In this document: piece after piece, positions 45,354-57,856 of the stretch | How the letters are laid out: each line of letters opens with the position of its first letter | Position numbering within the stretch: the stretch's first letter is position 1 | Assembly: GCA_001931905.2 (NCBI GenBank) | Contig: MSJI02000306.1 | Location: forward strand, 62,001-126,000 | Length of the DNA stretch: 64,000 bases | Origin: Cladosporium sp. IMV 00045 | Taxonomy: Eukaryota > Ascomycota > Dothideomycetes > Cladosporiales > Cladosporiaceae | Direction: 5' to 3' | Made by a program: the position numbers and the translations under genes | Notes under the pieces: generated by a model | What the model was told of the DNA's origin: nothing | What the model saw: the letters and a program-made list of their open reading frames with translations, nothing else | Databases searched by the model: none

Positions 45354-48190
45354 CTAGTAGTAGACCTTCTCCTCGTAGATTGGCGGGCGCTCGTCCTCCT
45401 GTCCCCAGACGATCTTGTTCTTCTCGTCGAGGTACGCGCCCTCGTCGGTGATCGGGGTGACCTTGCTGGTCTCGCGGACTTCCTCCCTGCTGATGCCGAG
45501 AGGGTCGCGCGGGATCCACATGAGTCCCAGGTCGGACGTGATGGCCGGGTTGTAGTAGGCGTTGCGCTCGATCTCCTCGCTGTATTCGAGACCCTCAGAC
45601 TTGGGGACGATGCGGCGGAGAGTCTCGTAGTCGGTGTAGATGTCCGGACGGAGCCACTTGGTTAAGAAGTTAGGGCGCTTGTGAGGAGCAGGGGCGTCAA
45701 GAGCGCCATTGCCGTTAGCGACAGCGCTCGATTCGGCAGCATCTTTCTTCTCGGCGCCATCGTGGAACCCGTTGCTCTCACCGTGCTCGGCTGCGAGGAG
45801 ACGCTCCTCCTCGGCACCAACGGACTTAGGAAGAGCCTCCAGGTGAGGGCCGACAGCGCTGTTGAAGTTGATGTGGTAGAGCGCAGTGATAACCAGCATG
45901 ATGATCATGAGGATCAAAGGTCCAAGGGCGCCACGAGCGTAGACGTTGACCAGATCGGATCCGTCAGGCGTGGTTGAAGGCTGGCCATCCGGACGCTGCA
46001 TGGTAGAGCCACCGGATGCCATGGCGAAAAGGCCGATGAGGCAGACCTCAGCAATGTACAGACCGACAAAGAGATGCTGCAAGGCGCGAGGGTAGACGCT
46101 TCCCTTGGTGTCAATGTCGATGTTGTAGACATAGAGCAGGTTGTAGCGGTAGGCGAAGTAGAACAAGTACAAGCCGATAGCCGCGAAGAGGAGGACGAGC
46201 GGGGCAATAGCGGCATAGCAGATTCCAATGACCTGTGAAGTCTTGATTAGTATCAACATAACTCAAGAAAGGGAGATGTAAACTTACAAACAAGTTGGTG
46301 TAGATAGGGAAGAGAGTGCCCCAACCGAGGCCAGAAAGCGTGATCCACCTGTAGTACATCTTGCGGGGAGTGTTGTCGAGGAACTTGCCAAGAAGCTTGA
46401 ACACAAGAAGTCCGACAAGACCGACCATGAGGCCAGAAACGACACCAAGACCCTGGAGGATGTAGTAAGAAAGGTAGAAGGTGCTGGCTGTGGGCAAGTT
46501 GTTTGCCAGAAGGCTGGCAGCGCTGGCCGGGTCCTCGGAGATTTGGTTGACGACTGCAGTGGCGGACGCACCCAAAGTGGCAACCAAGAAGACTTGAATG
46601 ACCTGGAATGCAAAGTAGTAGTTCTGGACCTTCTCCTCGACGTTGGAGAGAGTCGGGCTGCCAGAAATCTTGGCTGCAAGACGGAGGATGATGGGCAGGA
46701 GAGCCATGAGGACCGCGAGGAGGATGACAGGGAGAAGACCGTTGATGAGACCAAGCAGGAAACTGGGGAGGTTGTTGATGAATTCAAACGCAGGAACGAG
46801 CTCGATGATCTTGTCGACATGGGAGATGGCACCGACAAAAGCAACGGGGATGGCCCAGAAGACGATGAGAACGCAGACAAATCCGATCACGACGACTTGG
46901 CGAAGGACACGCTCCCACCACTTGATGTTGAGGTTGCCCCAGATGACTTCGGTCGGTGTCATGCCAGTGAAGCGAGGCTGCATGTGCAGGATGTGGTGGT
47001 GGGTCAAACTCTGGAAGGCGGCCTGAGCATCATAGACGGTAGCGAATTCGACGAAAGCGGATCCAAGCTTCTTTGCGTCAGCCTTCTTGTGCGCGGCTTG
47101 CTGCTGAGCGATCTCCGGCTTCAGCTTCTGCAGCTCGCCGCGAGACCAGTCGATTGTGTCGACCTTTTGACCGATGAGCGGCTTCAGACGGTGGACGGGA
47201 CGCTGCTTGGGCTCGAGGTAGCGGCTAGCAGCTGAACCAGACTCAACGTCCGCGGCCATGGCAGCCTCGTCGGAGTTGGACCTCTCGCCCTTCTTCGCGG
47301 CCTTCTTGTCTGCCTTCAGCTTGTTGCCGTTTGCGGTCTTGATCAGCTTGGTCTCGGCGGCCTCAAGCTTGCTCCAGGCACCGTCACGGTCCTTGACCAA
47401 CTTCTCAAGCTCCTTGGTGTCGGTAGCGAGCCAGACGCGGCGAACGGCAGATCCAAGCATGGCGCGCAGCTTGGACTCGCTCATGTAGTTCTCAGGAATG
47501 GAGGTGTACATGACCACCTTGGAAGAAAGACGGCTGGTGTAGTAAGGCGACATGAGGTAAGCCTGGCGTAGGTTGATGTAGAAGATGGTCTCTCTGGTGA
47601 TCATGTAGAGGATGAAGCTGAAGAAGATGATGGCGCATCCCGCGTGGGCGAACATCTTGAAGTAGTTGTCTGTGACGTTGGCCATGGTCAGGATCTCAAA
47701 CTGCGTCTTGACACCGCCGCCGGTGATGTTGACGGGGAAGAGGACGGGGAAGGTGATGACGCATCCGATCAGACAGCAGACGACAGAGATCTTGAGGAAG
47801 CGCAGGAAGAGGTAGCCGTCCATGGAGTGGTGCTGCAAGACGTAGGTGTCCGGGATTTGATACAATGCAGGGATCCAGTTGAAGTAGCCATTTGGTAGAT
47901 CTGGCGTTCGTTCGGTCGGACGTAAAGCTCCCAAGAACGACCTGGGATGGTAGTTGCGCGGGAACTTCTTGCGGAAGATGCAGAAGACGAGGAAGAAGAC
48001 GACGGCAACGACAAGCACCGGGACCAAAGTGGTCACGACGGAGGATGCCGATGCGGACTGCTGGTCCTGCATCTCCTGGGACTCAGAGCCATCGCCAGAC
48101 TGTGATCGAGATTGAAGTCAGTGCATTGCGCGTGGTGCATGATGTGTGGATACATGTAGTTGTGGTGGCACTCACGGGTGAGGACGACAT
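45354..48190 (-). CDS. CSC1: CSC1/RSN1-type osmosensitive cation channel (DUF221, TMEM63 family)
   Basis: Three exons: 48190-48176 (only MSSSP), 48099-46288 and 46232-45354, with introns of 76 and 55 bp; 901 residues. About eleven hydrophobic segments are visible, the first being VVTTLVPVLVVAVVFFLVFC. Family blocks: FPRNYHPRSFLGALRPTER, the cytosolic RRM-like domain (VVMYTSIPENYMSESKLRAM and SAFVEFATVYDAQAAFQSL), PTEVIWGNLNIKWWERVLRQ, and PIYTNLFVIGICYAAIAPLV across the last intron. The C-terminal ~160 residues are cytosolic and end DERPPIYEEKVYY. Relatives conduct Ca2+ on hyperosmotic shock. The 5-codon first exon is inferred from a good donor and acceptor and a clean frame; without it the start would be Met at 48072. 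Confidence 0.93.
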
Positions 48191-50848
48191 ATTGACAAGA
48201 TAACCCAGGGGTCGTCGCGTTGACTTTGTGATTGGGTTTGCCGCGCTTTCGGCAGGCAGTCGATATCAATGCGCTGACAATGCGCTGATGAAGGATGTGA
48301 GGCAAAGGCCAGACCGACCGAGGGAAGAAGTGAAATGCGGAGAGAAAAGAAGAAGAGAAGTGATGATGAAAGATGGTGGTGCGGGCGAAGTGGGAAAAGA
48401 GGGCTCTGCGCTAAGCTAAAGCTGCAGCTCCTGCTGTCCAAGGATTCGCGCGACACACAAACACCAGGCCACACACACCCCGGCTCACGCCAGCAACTGC
48501 ACGATGACGCGGGTAGGCGGGATCGACGTTAGCGAAGGGCGCCTGGTGCCAAACAAATGGTTGGCAATTGCTGCAAGGAAAATGACGAGGTTTTGACTTT
48601 TTTGGTTTTGTTGGATCAATGTCGCTGCCGTGTTCTGTTGTGCTGTGTGTTTCATCGATCATCAACAGAGGGGAAGAGCTATCTCAAGTATTTATCATGA
48701 TCTGTAAGGCACAGGTATATCTACATGCTACTTCATCCACCGCAGGTACAGCCCCAAAGCATGCGCCCGATCAATCAACCCCAGCACGCCGCGCAGGCAA
48801 ACAGAGAACATGCGCGCCCAAAGCAGCCAGTGCACGCGATCATAGATTTTCAAGCCGCCTGCAGGGGAGATGCAAGCTTGTGGGTGTGGGAGGATCGATC
48901 AAACGGCCGGCCCATCAAGCACCAGCCACACGCTCTCAGCAATCCCTCTTCTCGGCCAAAATATGTTACGACAATGGCGGCTTTGGGGATAGCGTGACAC
49001 TTCACATCACTCGCTTCGAGGGCGTTTGAAATGAGATGAAACCCCATACCAGGACACATCCCAGCGATAGTGGTTCATCGTCTCTTTTCGCAAAGAAGAA
49101 ACAAACACCTTCACGGCTACGTTCCCCCCATTCAACTCTGTACCTGATCGCCCACATCCGCGCGAGCTTGGTCGAATCGCAGGGGAGCAAAAAGAAAATT
49201 CCTGGCAAAAGCGCGGGCTTGTCGCACGGTAATCTTGGTGAGCAGCACAATCCCAGTGCGGGCGCCCGTGGATCGGTAGAGACCCGTAGGCTGTGTGGCT
49301 GGGGGAGTTCGGTCGGCCAGCGCGACGACGCAAGTAGGCCGTGGTGTTTCTGTTTCGTCTCGCCCTGCAAATTGCAAACAAACACTTGCAGAGCAACGTG
49401 TGAACTGTATACAGCCTTCACGGAGTCGCCGTGCAAAACGTGGCTGGCTGGCTGGCGCTGTTGTCTTCTAAGCGGCTACGCTGCAAGAGCGAAATGGTGG
49501 AGGCTGTGGCATGTGGCATAATCAGAGTTTGGTACCTCTTCCCTTTAGCCTTCTCTCCGCGCTTTTTCTCAGCTGGTGAGCCACTGCGGGACGGAGAGGG
49601 GACCTTTTTTAGTGTGAAAGTAGCGGAAATCGGATTGACATCAAAAGATCAACACGATTCTGGGAGACGAGGTAAGTAGTGGCATTCGCATGTGACTTGC
49701 TTGAGCTAGAGGCTTGATCTCCCGCCTTTCCACCGTGGACTGGGCAAAGCTGGTGGCCTGATATCATCGCCCGCGTGTGCCAATGTTTGATTGCGATTGC
49801 TGGCTGCCGTTTGCGCGACTGTTGGCATCCAATCCACGATCGTGGGTGCCGAGGCACACATTTGTTTGGGCTGGCGCAAAACCGTCGAAACTCATTTCTC
49901 GCCTTACCGAATGTCTTGGATGATAAGCACATGCAAATTAACGGCGCGAATTGGCTTTTTTATGGGCATGTGATGTCTTTGGTTTTGAGTCAAGTTATGT
50001 TTGCGTGCATGTCTTCAAACCTCTGTTTGTTGAATGCGTACATGTCCTGCATTCCATTGCGGTAGGTATGTAAGTAGAACGAACCATTGCAAAATTTAGG
50101 TTTTACTTAGACGTCTTTCGCCGCACCATGCCCCGTCTGCCAACAATCTGACAAGTCAATTGATGTAGATCGTTAGCCGATGATCGTGACGCATCTCAGA
50201 AGCCGCTATCAAGGTTGCGGACCGCGTTTGTCGGTCCCATCCCCAAGCATACGTCGAAGCGCAAGGGCGAGGGAGTTTTCTCGGTCCAGTGCTCGTGCTG
50301 CTATGCACTGCTAACATGCTACGACGATGATACCTAGGTCCTCCGTTGCTTGGGTTGATCAACCTGTGAATCGATGACGAAGGACGGAACTGGCTGCGGA
50401 AGACGTCTCTCAAGACGTGCTTCCAACCTTGTTCGGATCGTGACAACGATAAATAGTCCGCGGTCGCGATGTTGCTCGTAGGGCTGCGAAAATGTTGATC
50501 ATGCTCTTGCAGTCAATGGTAAGTCTTGCTCTGCAGGTCCCTAGTAACACCACCTCCATCAGATCTCAAGGGAAGTAGAGCCATAATGATACGGAACAAT
50601 ACTCATTTCCATGTCATTGACGGCCATGACAAGCCCATGCACTTGGCAAACAAAATCAAGGATCAACGCAGTAGATTTAGCAATTGTGAGAAAGACCAGC
50701 TAGACCGTCTGATAAACCTTGCAAGCCATAGTCTGCCCTGAAGACGCCCTGAAGACATATGATAGCGGCATCAACAAGCAAGACGCGCAGCGAGCTAATC
50801 TACGAATCCCACCACGACCTCGACGTCTGTACATCCGACCATACCACA
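48191..50848. other. Long intergenic region, no gene seen
   Basis: About 2.66 kb between the CSC1 start and the 3' end of the XPF-like gene. Near CSC1 (48313-48410) the minus strand is C/T-rich, like a fungal 5' leader. The rest has only short frames without coding texture and no clear repeats. Confidence 0.5.
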
Positions 50849-53800
50849 TCATCGAATGCCACCACCATCACCCTTCACCACCCAAGCCCCATCGACAATT
50901 GCACTAACCCTCTTCAAAACCCTCTCACCCCCAAGAACATCCGCAAACCTCTCCACCCGTTCCTGCAAACTCATCTTCAGAAACGCCGCCAACCCGCAAG
51001 ACTCTCGACCGAAAGAAGAAGAAGGCTCCACCACTGACCCCTTCAACCTCCCCAACACAGCCTGCGCAGCAAAAGCATTAAACCCGGCACAGCGCAGCCA
51101 GCGCTCCCACATCGTCTCGTCGTGCAGCAGTTGCACGCTTCCGTCTGCGATTCCGCAGTGCGAGATCGCGGCCGCGAGCCAATGTGCTGCTTCTGCGGCG
51201 CCGCCGGGGATGTAGGAGATGCGGACGTCGGTGGGAAGGGAGGAAGCTGTCCAGGCTGTTAGATCTGTTAGGGCTGCGCAGTCGAGGGGGTCGAGGGGTC
51301 TGGTGGTGGTTGCTTCTTCGGCTTCAAGGGATATGTTGTCCTCACTCACGAGGATTATCAGGCGTTCGTAGCGGGGAGCGATGGAGGCGATGTGGTCGCG
51401 GATGCCGTGGAAGGTGGTTTGGCGGGGTAGGGGTTTTTGCTTGAGTTTTTGTAGGAATGTTGATATGACGGCTGTGGATGGGGAGATGGTGATGTCGGCT
51501 TCTCCGTGGATGGTCTGGCCGTGTTGCTGTCGTGCGACGATTGCGGTGTCTCGCTCGATGAAGATGATTTCTGGAAGTAATTTTTCAAGTTGGCGTGTGA
51601 GTTGGCGATTGGTGACGAAAGTTGATGAGACTATGATTGGAATTTCCACGTGCTCGCAGGCTCGCAGTTCTGGGATTGGGACTTGTGTTGGAGGGTCTTC
51701 GAGGGCTGCTGGATTTGGTGCTTGCGGTATCATCACTGCTGCTGGAGCAACGTTTTGTACAGTCAGTTCTGTTGATGCATTTTCCTTGCTTGAACCATCT
51801 TTTCTCGCTGGATCAGCAGTGCCATTGTGTGGCTTAGGTGCCTTTCCTCGCAAATGCATGAATTGGGCAAGACTGTCAGTCTGCAACAGATAAGAGGAAG
51901 TGTCCAAAGTCGTCTGAACATTGCCTAATGTATCGTTTGCTTCAACAGCATGACCAGTGTCATTCATCTGACCAATATCGAGTCGCTTTTGGCGCAGCAG
52001 ATCCAGCATGTCCGGCTTAGCAGCAGCATCGTTCCGAACAGATATGCTCACCTCTGGCTCAGTGGAGATCGCACGACCAGGCTCATCTTCGTTTCTGAGA
52101 ATTGGCTGGATCTCTTCAGCCTCACTGTCGTCCTTCCGTAACGTACGCAAGAAGTCCCCTGTGGCGAGCAAACCCCAAACATCAACATCAGCCGAACCAT
52201 CTGCCAAATTCAATTCTCTGAGATACCGCTCCAAAGATCCGTCATCAAATTCTTCGTTCAGGTCGACTTTCGCCAGATAGGAGGGAAAAGGCGCCCACGG
52301 CAGCGAACGTTCGATCTTTGAGACGCCTGTCCATTTGCGCTGGTCTAGCAGGAATTCTTCGCGCGTTGTTCGTAGGAAAGTCTCTTGTGGATCGGTTTCG
52401 TTTTGCGAAGTCTTCGTAAATCTGTCCCACGGAGCCTGCAACTGAACTGGGTCGAGCCGGGGCACCTTGACTCTCATGGTCGTGTCAAGTTCAACGAGCT
52501 GTTCGTTGTGAAGTTCGTGATTGACCGACTCAGCTTCGCGTATGATCGAGTCCTTGAGGAGGGCTTCATCTCTCTCGTCTAGAAACTTCGACAAATCCAG
52601 CGAGCGTGCCGTGTCGGGATGTGGAAGAAGCGCCATCGTATCTTCATCCAAGCGCAATCTCTTGTTCTTTCCCTCTACAGTCGAGCCTTCTTTGGACGTC
52701 ACACGAGCATCTTGGGGAGTGAGAGGCGGCTCTACTCTGATACTGCGAAATCTCTTCCGACTGATTGGAGAGCTTGAAGAGGGAATCGCAACGAACTCAT
52801 CGACAGCGGCAGATAGATCATCTGCACCAGTAGCACGTCCATCCGCAGGCGTGGCACTGATCAGGCCATCTTCACGGAGAAGCTGCTCCTCAACAGCAGC
52901 AGCATCCTTGCCAATGAGGTCTTCAGGCGTGGATGTCATGTCAATCTGCATTGCTTCTGAAGGCGGGTTGCCCGGACTGAAGGGTGGAGTCACGGGCAGC
53001 AGAACTGGCGAAGCCCGGAGGGATCTCATCTTCTAGAAGCAGTCAGCTTTCTGTCTCCTGCTTTTTCCAAAAGAACCAAGCATACCTTATACGTCTTATA
53101 CGCCTCAGCAGCGTAGTCCATATCACCCTCAACCGAGACAGCGCTCAGCTCTCTCAGGAACTCCAAAGTCTCCTTACTGATATCAAGCTTCTCCCTGGCG
53201 AGAGAATGATCTAACCGGTGCTTGTCGTCAACGGCGGCCTTGGAGAACGCCAGCCCTTCATCCTTCTCAACATCAAGAGGGAAAGGCACCACTCCTGCTC
53301 CTGAAAGTCTGACTTCATTCCTCCGCCGCAAACCCATCATTTCGAAGTCATGATCTCCCGCAAGAACCGGGAGCTCTAACCTCAGCGGCCTCATGTCGAC
53401 ATCCTTCAATCTCGCGAGCTCATCGCCAGCACTCTGCTTTTCCAGCGCCAAAACTTCAAGCAAGAGCGCAGCCGTCTCCTTGTCGACGTCCCATCGCTCA
53501 TTCGCCAAACTGTCTTGAACCTGCTGTCCTACAACTTCAGAGCACATCCAAAAGGTCAAGTCCGAAGGCTCTTCCAAGTCCCGGCGAGCGTCCCGTGTTG
53601 GTGATGGAACAAGCCGACTTCGCAGCGGATGATCCATCTCATAATCCCGACACAAGCCGTGGAAGCGCGCGTATTCCAGTGGAGAGTCAACGTCCGGGAC
53701 ATCATCCTGGTCTTCCTCTTCTTCCATGCTGCTGGGAGATGAGTAGCCTGCAATGGCGCTGCTACAAATCGCAAGCGCATCCGAACTCGTAGCGTTCTCC

Positions 53801-53985
53801 GACGAATTTCCAGGCCTCTCGCTCAAAGACATGTCTCCCTCAGTCGACACCTCATATCCGCCAGCAGCAGCAGCAGGCCTCCAGCGCTTGAGCTCCAAGT
53901 CTCGGAGAGCAACAGTACCCGGTGGCGCGAGCATGGGTCTCGTGTCAAAGTCGCCCATGACAGGCAGGCGTGACGTCCAGTCCAT
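50849..53985 (-). CDS. Large protein with XPF-like C-terminal half and HhH-like end (DUF7102/Zip2-SHOC1-like?)
   Basis: Exon 1 is 53985-53086 and exon 2 is 53032-50849, with a 53-bp intron; 1027 residues, no breaks. The N-terminal half is acidic and contains an internal echo: SLANERWDVDKETAALLLEV (about 183) and SLAREKLDISKETLEFLREL (about 266). The middle is disordered. The C-terminal part, from about 700 on, reads like an ERCC4/XPF nuclease fold without the catalytic GDX(n)ERKxxxD motif: HVEIPIIVSSTFVTNRQLTR, EIIFIERDTAIV, ERLIILVSEDN. It then ends with a helix-hairpin-helix-like stretch, GLAAFLKMSLQERVERFADV and LGGERVLKRVSAIVDGAW. Such dead-XPF plus HhH proteins include the meiotic factors Zip2/SHOC1; the assignment is tentative. 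Confidence 0.75.
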
Positions 53986-54913
53986 GTCTGTTGTCGCTGC
54001 CCTCGAATCGGCTTGCGAGAGCTCTCAGCAGCTGCAGTCAAGGCTGATCACCGCATTTGAAGCTGTTGCGAGCGCGCGTGCCTTGTAAACAGGCGACATG
54101 TGAAATGTAATCCGTGGTGCATGCAGACTTGCACTTGAGAGGAAAAGTCACCGCCGAAGCAGCCTCAATGAAGTGAAGTCAAAACAAGCTTAAAGCAGCG
54201 AGCGAGCTCTCGTCAGGAAGGCTCAATGGAACACCCTACACCGTGTGAGATTAGACTTCACCCTCGTAGGCGTTGGAAAGCTGAATGTTCAGTCCATGCA
54301 AGGGTGACACAAGTGCTTGAAAATGGCATGCCTGCAAGAAGGGCAGCGCTGTGAAAGGAGCAACCAGAGGTGTCTCCTATAGACACCAGCACCGAACAGT
54401 CGCGTGGAGGACACTTCAAACTGTCAGCCCAGGACGCAGGGTCTCTCATTGCCAACCTCGCCGCTCAAACGGCACGTACAATTCAGTAGAAAACTCACCA
54501 AAAACACCAGAAAAGGCTCAAGTCGAAAGCCGGAAAACGCCCGTTGTAGAGAAAATGAAAGACTTGCTACTGACCTGATAATTGTCTTTTGAGAATTTCC
54601 GCTTTCTTCGTTTTTGTGTATACATATGATTCCCATTTCTTCCCTCCTCAGCGCCAGAAACGCCAACGCTCGTTTTATCAAGAATTCCCAATGCCTTTCC
54701 TTTTCTTCCTCCAATTCTTGTGTCATCCCCCAGCGCTTCTTGTCGAATCGCCCAGCTTATCAGTCTTTCCTTCCCTTCCCTTCGATTCGTCGTGGGGTAT
54801 ATCTCAACAAGCGCCCAAACCCTCCCCCTTCCCGGCCCATTTTGCACGTCTCGTCCCACTTCCGAAGAGACAGGTTATCGCCGTATCAATCTTCAGCAAA
54901 GTCCTCAAACCCT
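53986..54913. other. Intergenic, XPF-like gene start to SmF end
   Basis: 928 bases. Plus-strand C/T-rich stretch at about 54640-54960. No supported gene. Confidence 0.45.
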
Positions 54914-55274
54914 TCACCCCTCCATCGTCACCTCCTTCCCCCCAGCAGCGTCCTTCCCACTAATCCAAAGCACGTTATTACACCTAATCAACACTTGCCC
55001 CAACATTCCCTGAGACTTTCCATCAATCCACTCTTCCGCGCCGCTGAGCTGCACGTTCATGTAGCTGTCGACGCTCACCAACCGACCCGTGTACTCCGTC
55101 TGGCCCCACTTCAGGCGGATGCGCACGTCGGCGTCGACGAGCGACTGCAGCATGGGGCGCGGGTTGAGGGGGACGAACTGGGAGGGTTTGTTAGCTGGGG
55201 TTTGGGGGACGGGGGGTCGGGATACTGGGGGTTTGGGGAGGGAGGGAGGAGGGATGGGGTGGACGTACGCTCAT
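54914..55274 (-). CDS. SMX3: Small nuclear ribonucleoprotein SmF
   Basis: Exon 1 is 55274-55269 (Met-Ser only) and exon 2 is 55177-54914, over a 91-bp intron; 89 residues. The joined start is [20 protein letters not shown], which matches the SmF N-terminus, and the intron supplies the otherwise missing start. Sm1 and Sm2 motifs: [40 protein letters not shown] and [15 protein letters not shown]. SmF is one of seven ring proteins on spliceosomal snRNAs, in the nucleus. The two-codon first exon is easy to miss. Confidence 0.95.
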
Positions 55275-56244
55275 TTTTGCTATCTTACGGTGTTGTGTAG
55301 AGGCAGGCGCGGTGTTTCTGGTGTGATTGTTGCGCTGGGATTGAGAAGCGTCCTAGTTTCTACGTCGCGCGAGCGTGCAAGTCGACTTCGGTGTAGCTCG
55401 GTCGAAGCGCTTATGTATGTCGAAGTGAAGATTCGTCGCGAAGAGTGGTATTCGGCGGTTTGCAATGGATGTACTGTGCAACTGGCAACTGTGGTCAGTC
55501 GCGGCTCTGAGAGAGGTGGTGTAGCTGGCGGCGCGGAACTGGGAGCTCAGGCTTTTGGCTTGATGCCTCAGGCACTTCATTATTTCGACTAAGGCAGCAT
55601 CGCGTCCTTGGACATGATGAGGATGTTCTCTTGCAAATACATGTAGGTTGATAGAAGAGGGGGAAAAAGATGAGTTCACATGCTACATGTATATTGTACA
55701 CCACGGGAACAAAGCAGGCAAGGCAGTCGGTTTGTCAAACGCGTGCGATCTGTCTGCTCACGACGAAAGTTGATTTATAGAAAGTCCGCATACCTTGCGA
55801 TTATATCATCAGCGGGAGACTCATCAGAATAAACAAGCTCTGGTCTGGCATGTAAGTAAGTAACTCCAGAGAGGACTTGGGAACGAATGCCCTCGAGGTT
55901 ATCGACAGGATACACATATTTTCATCATCTTCTTTAGGCATAATTAACATAAATTCTCATTTCCGAGTGATCTCTCTAATAAACAGTATAGTGGTCTCGA
56001 GAGAAAAAGGGAAAAACACATCAAAGTCGCAAATGGTTTTCCCGTTTCTCTCCATTCGCCAGTCGTCACCCCATGCGAAATGCGGAAGAGAAAGAGGAAG
56101 AATCAATCCCAGAGGCGCGCGCCGAGAAGAGGCTACTGGCCCTCTTTCTTCCTTCATTCATGAGCTCTCGTCTTCTTGCCTATTCGGTAGACTCCCAAGC
56201 CGAGAGTTTCCCTTTGTATTGCGTCTTTGCTCTTGATTCTGCAT
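55275..56244. other. Intergenic, SmF start to acl2 end
   Basis: 970 bases; includes the SmF promoter and the acl2 3' region. Short frames only, no repeats noted. Confidence 0.45.
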
Positions 56245-57856
56245 TTAACCCTCAAACTCCTTGATGCCCTCGTGGTACTTGCCGGGGACAAGGGCGAGGG
56301 GGACGATGCCGGAAACGTGCATCTCGGGGCCGAAGACGTGCATGTTGAGGCCGAGCTCGACGCCGACAGCCTTGATGTTCTTGAGACCCTCCTGGTAGTT
56401 GGGACCAGCGCGGCGGACCCAGATCTGAACCTTGTGCTCGTTAAGCAGAGGAGCGACCTCGCGGAGAGCGCGGATGACACCCTTGAAAGTGGAGGCGACC
56501 TGGAGTGATTTTGTTAGCTGGGAGAAAGCAAGGATAAGTTAATGCTGGCGAAACTCACGTTGGTGAAGTTGGCAATACCACCACCGATGAAGAGAACCTT
56601 GCCCTCGGGGTGCATGGGAGCGCGGAGCATAAGGTCAAGAACGGTGCGGGCGTAGTGGAAAGTCTGAGTCTCGGTGGGAGCGCCGGAGTACTCGCCGTAG
56701 TTGGCAAGCTCGGAAGCGAAACCAGCAGAGGCGATGGCGTCGGCGTAGACAACGGAAGCACCACCACCAGCGACAAGAGTCCAGACACGGCCGGTGGAGT
56801 TGAGGATGGTGAGCTTGAGAGAAGCACCAGTCTTGGCGTCCATCTCGGAAATGTATGCCTCCTCCTTGCTCATCTCACGGCCGAAAGGTGCGGGGAACTC
56901 CATGGGAGGGCCAGCGTCAATGCTGACCTTGCCATCGGCGGAGGTAACAGCGGGCTTGCCGAGGGCGGCGGGAGAGCGGGCAATGGCCCACTTGACACCG
57001 CACTCGAACTCGGCGGTCTGGTCGATCTTGGCCGCCAGGTCGAGGAAGTGGACATCAGCGGAGGTGACGTCGGCGTTGGGAATGACGACGAGAGGGTTGA
57101 TCTCGAGGTAGGTGAACTGGCAGTCGACGTAGACAGCGTAGAGGCGGGAGATGAAGTCAACAAGGACATTGTGGACACCGGAGGGGACCTTGCTGAGCAG
57201 GCCCTTGGCGATCTCCTCGTTGCTGGGGTACTCCTTGAGGTCGACGGGGATCAGGAGCTTCTCAGCCTTAGCGTCAACGTCACCAACCTCGACACCACCC
57301 TCGTGGTAGAAGAGAATCCAGTCGCCCTGAAAGTCTGTTAGCTGTGTTCTAGCTATGGAAGGAGCGGGAAACGGCAAGAAAGCTGTTTCCACGCATCCAT
57401 GTTTCCAATGCTTACCTCGCGGACGGAGTTGATGTTGATGTAGTACTCAGTCTCCTGGGGGTGGGGAACGAAAGGCTCAACGAGGAAAGTCCTGAGGTAG
57501 CCCTCAACGTGCTCAACCTTCTGAGCCTTGTTCGCGCGTGCGGCAATCCATTCCTTCGCCTCGGCCCAGGTAGCGTTAAGCTTGAGCAGACCAGACTTGC
57601 CTCTCCTCTTGATCAGTTGGTCGGGCTTTGCGACAAACTTGGCACCGGGAGCGAGGAGGAAAGGGTAGGTGGCCTCGGCGGCATCGAGGACGCCCTGGAC
57701 GTTGTCGCCCTCGCTGAAGGTGATAGAGGCGAGCTTCGCAGGCGGGTTGTGGGTTGCGGGTGCGGGGAGAGGAGTGGGCTTGATGACGGGAGCGCGAGTG
57801 AGGTGGTAGTTGAGGATGGCCTTGCCGTCGGCCTCGAGGATGGACTTGGCGGACAT
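56245..57856 (-). CDS. acl2: ATP-citrate lyase subunit 2 (ATP-grasp subunit)
   Basis: Three exons: 57856-57416, 57326-56559 and 56499-56245, with introns of 89 and 59 bp; 487 residues, the expected length. It starts [19 protein letters not shown]. The ATP-grasp part is visible ([60 protein letters not shown]), as is the CoA-binding part ([40 protein letters not shown]), ending HEGIKEFEG. With Acl1 it forms the cytosolic enzyme citrate + CoA + ATP to acetyl-CoA + oxaloacetate, feeding lipid synthesis and histone acetylation. The two genes are divergent, as in other Pezizomycotina, and are expected to be co-regulated. Intact. Confidence 0.97.

Noticed and set aside
46543..47235. 230-codon acidic frame antisense to CSC1
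   Set aside because: Antisense shadow; the sense strand carries a well-conserved channel.
54614..55300. 228-codon plus-strand frame
   Set aside because: Runs over the antisense of SmF and its intron and is mostly Pro/Ser/His low complexity.
56610..57341. 243-codon open frame antisense to acl2
   Set aside because: Same codon-bias shadow; residues mirror acl2 codons.
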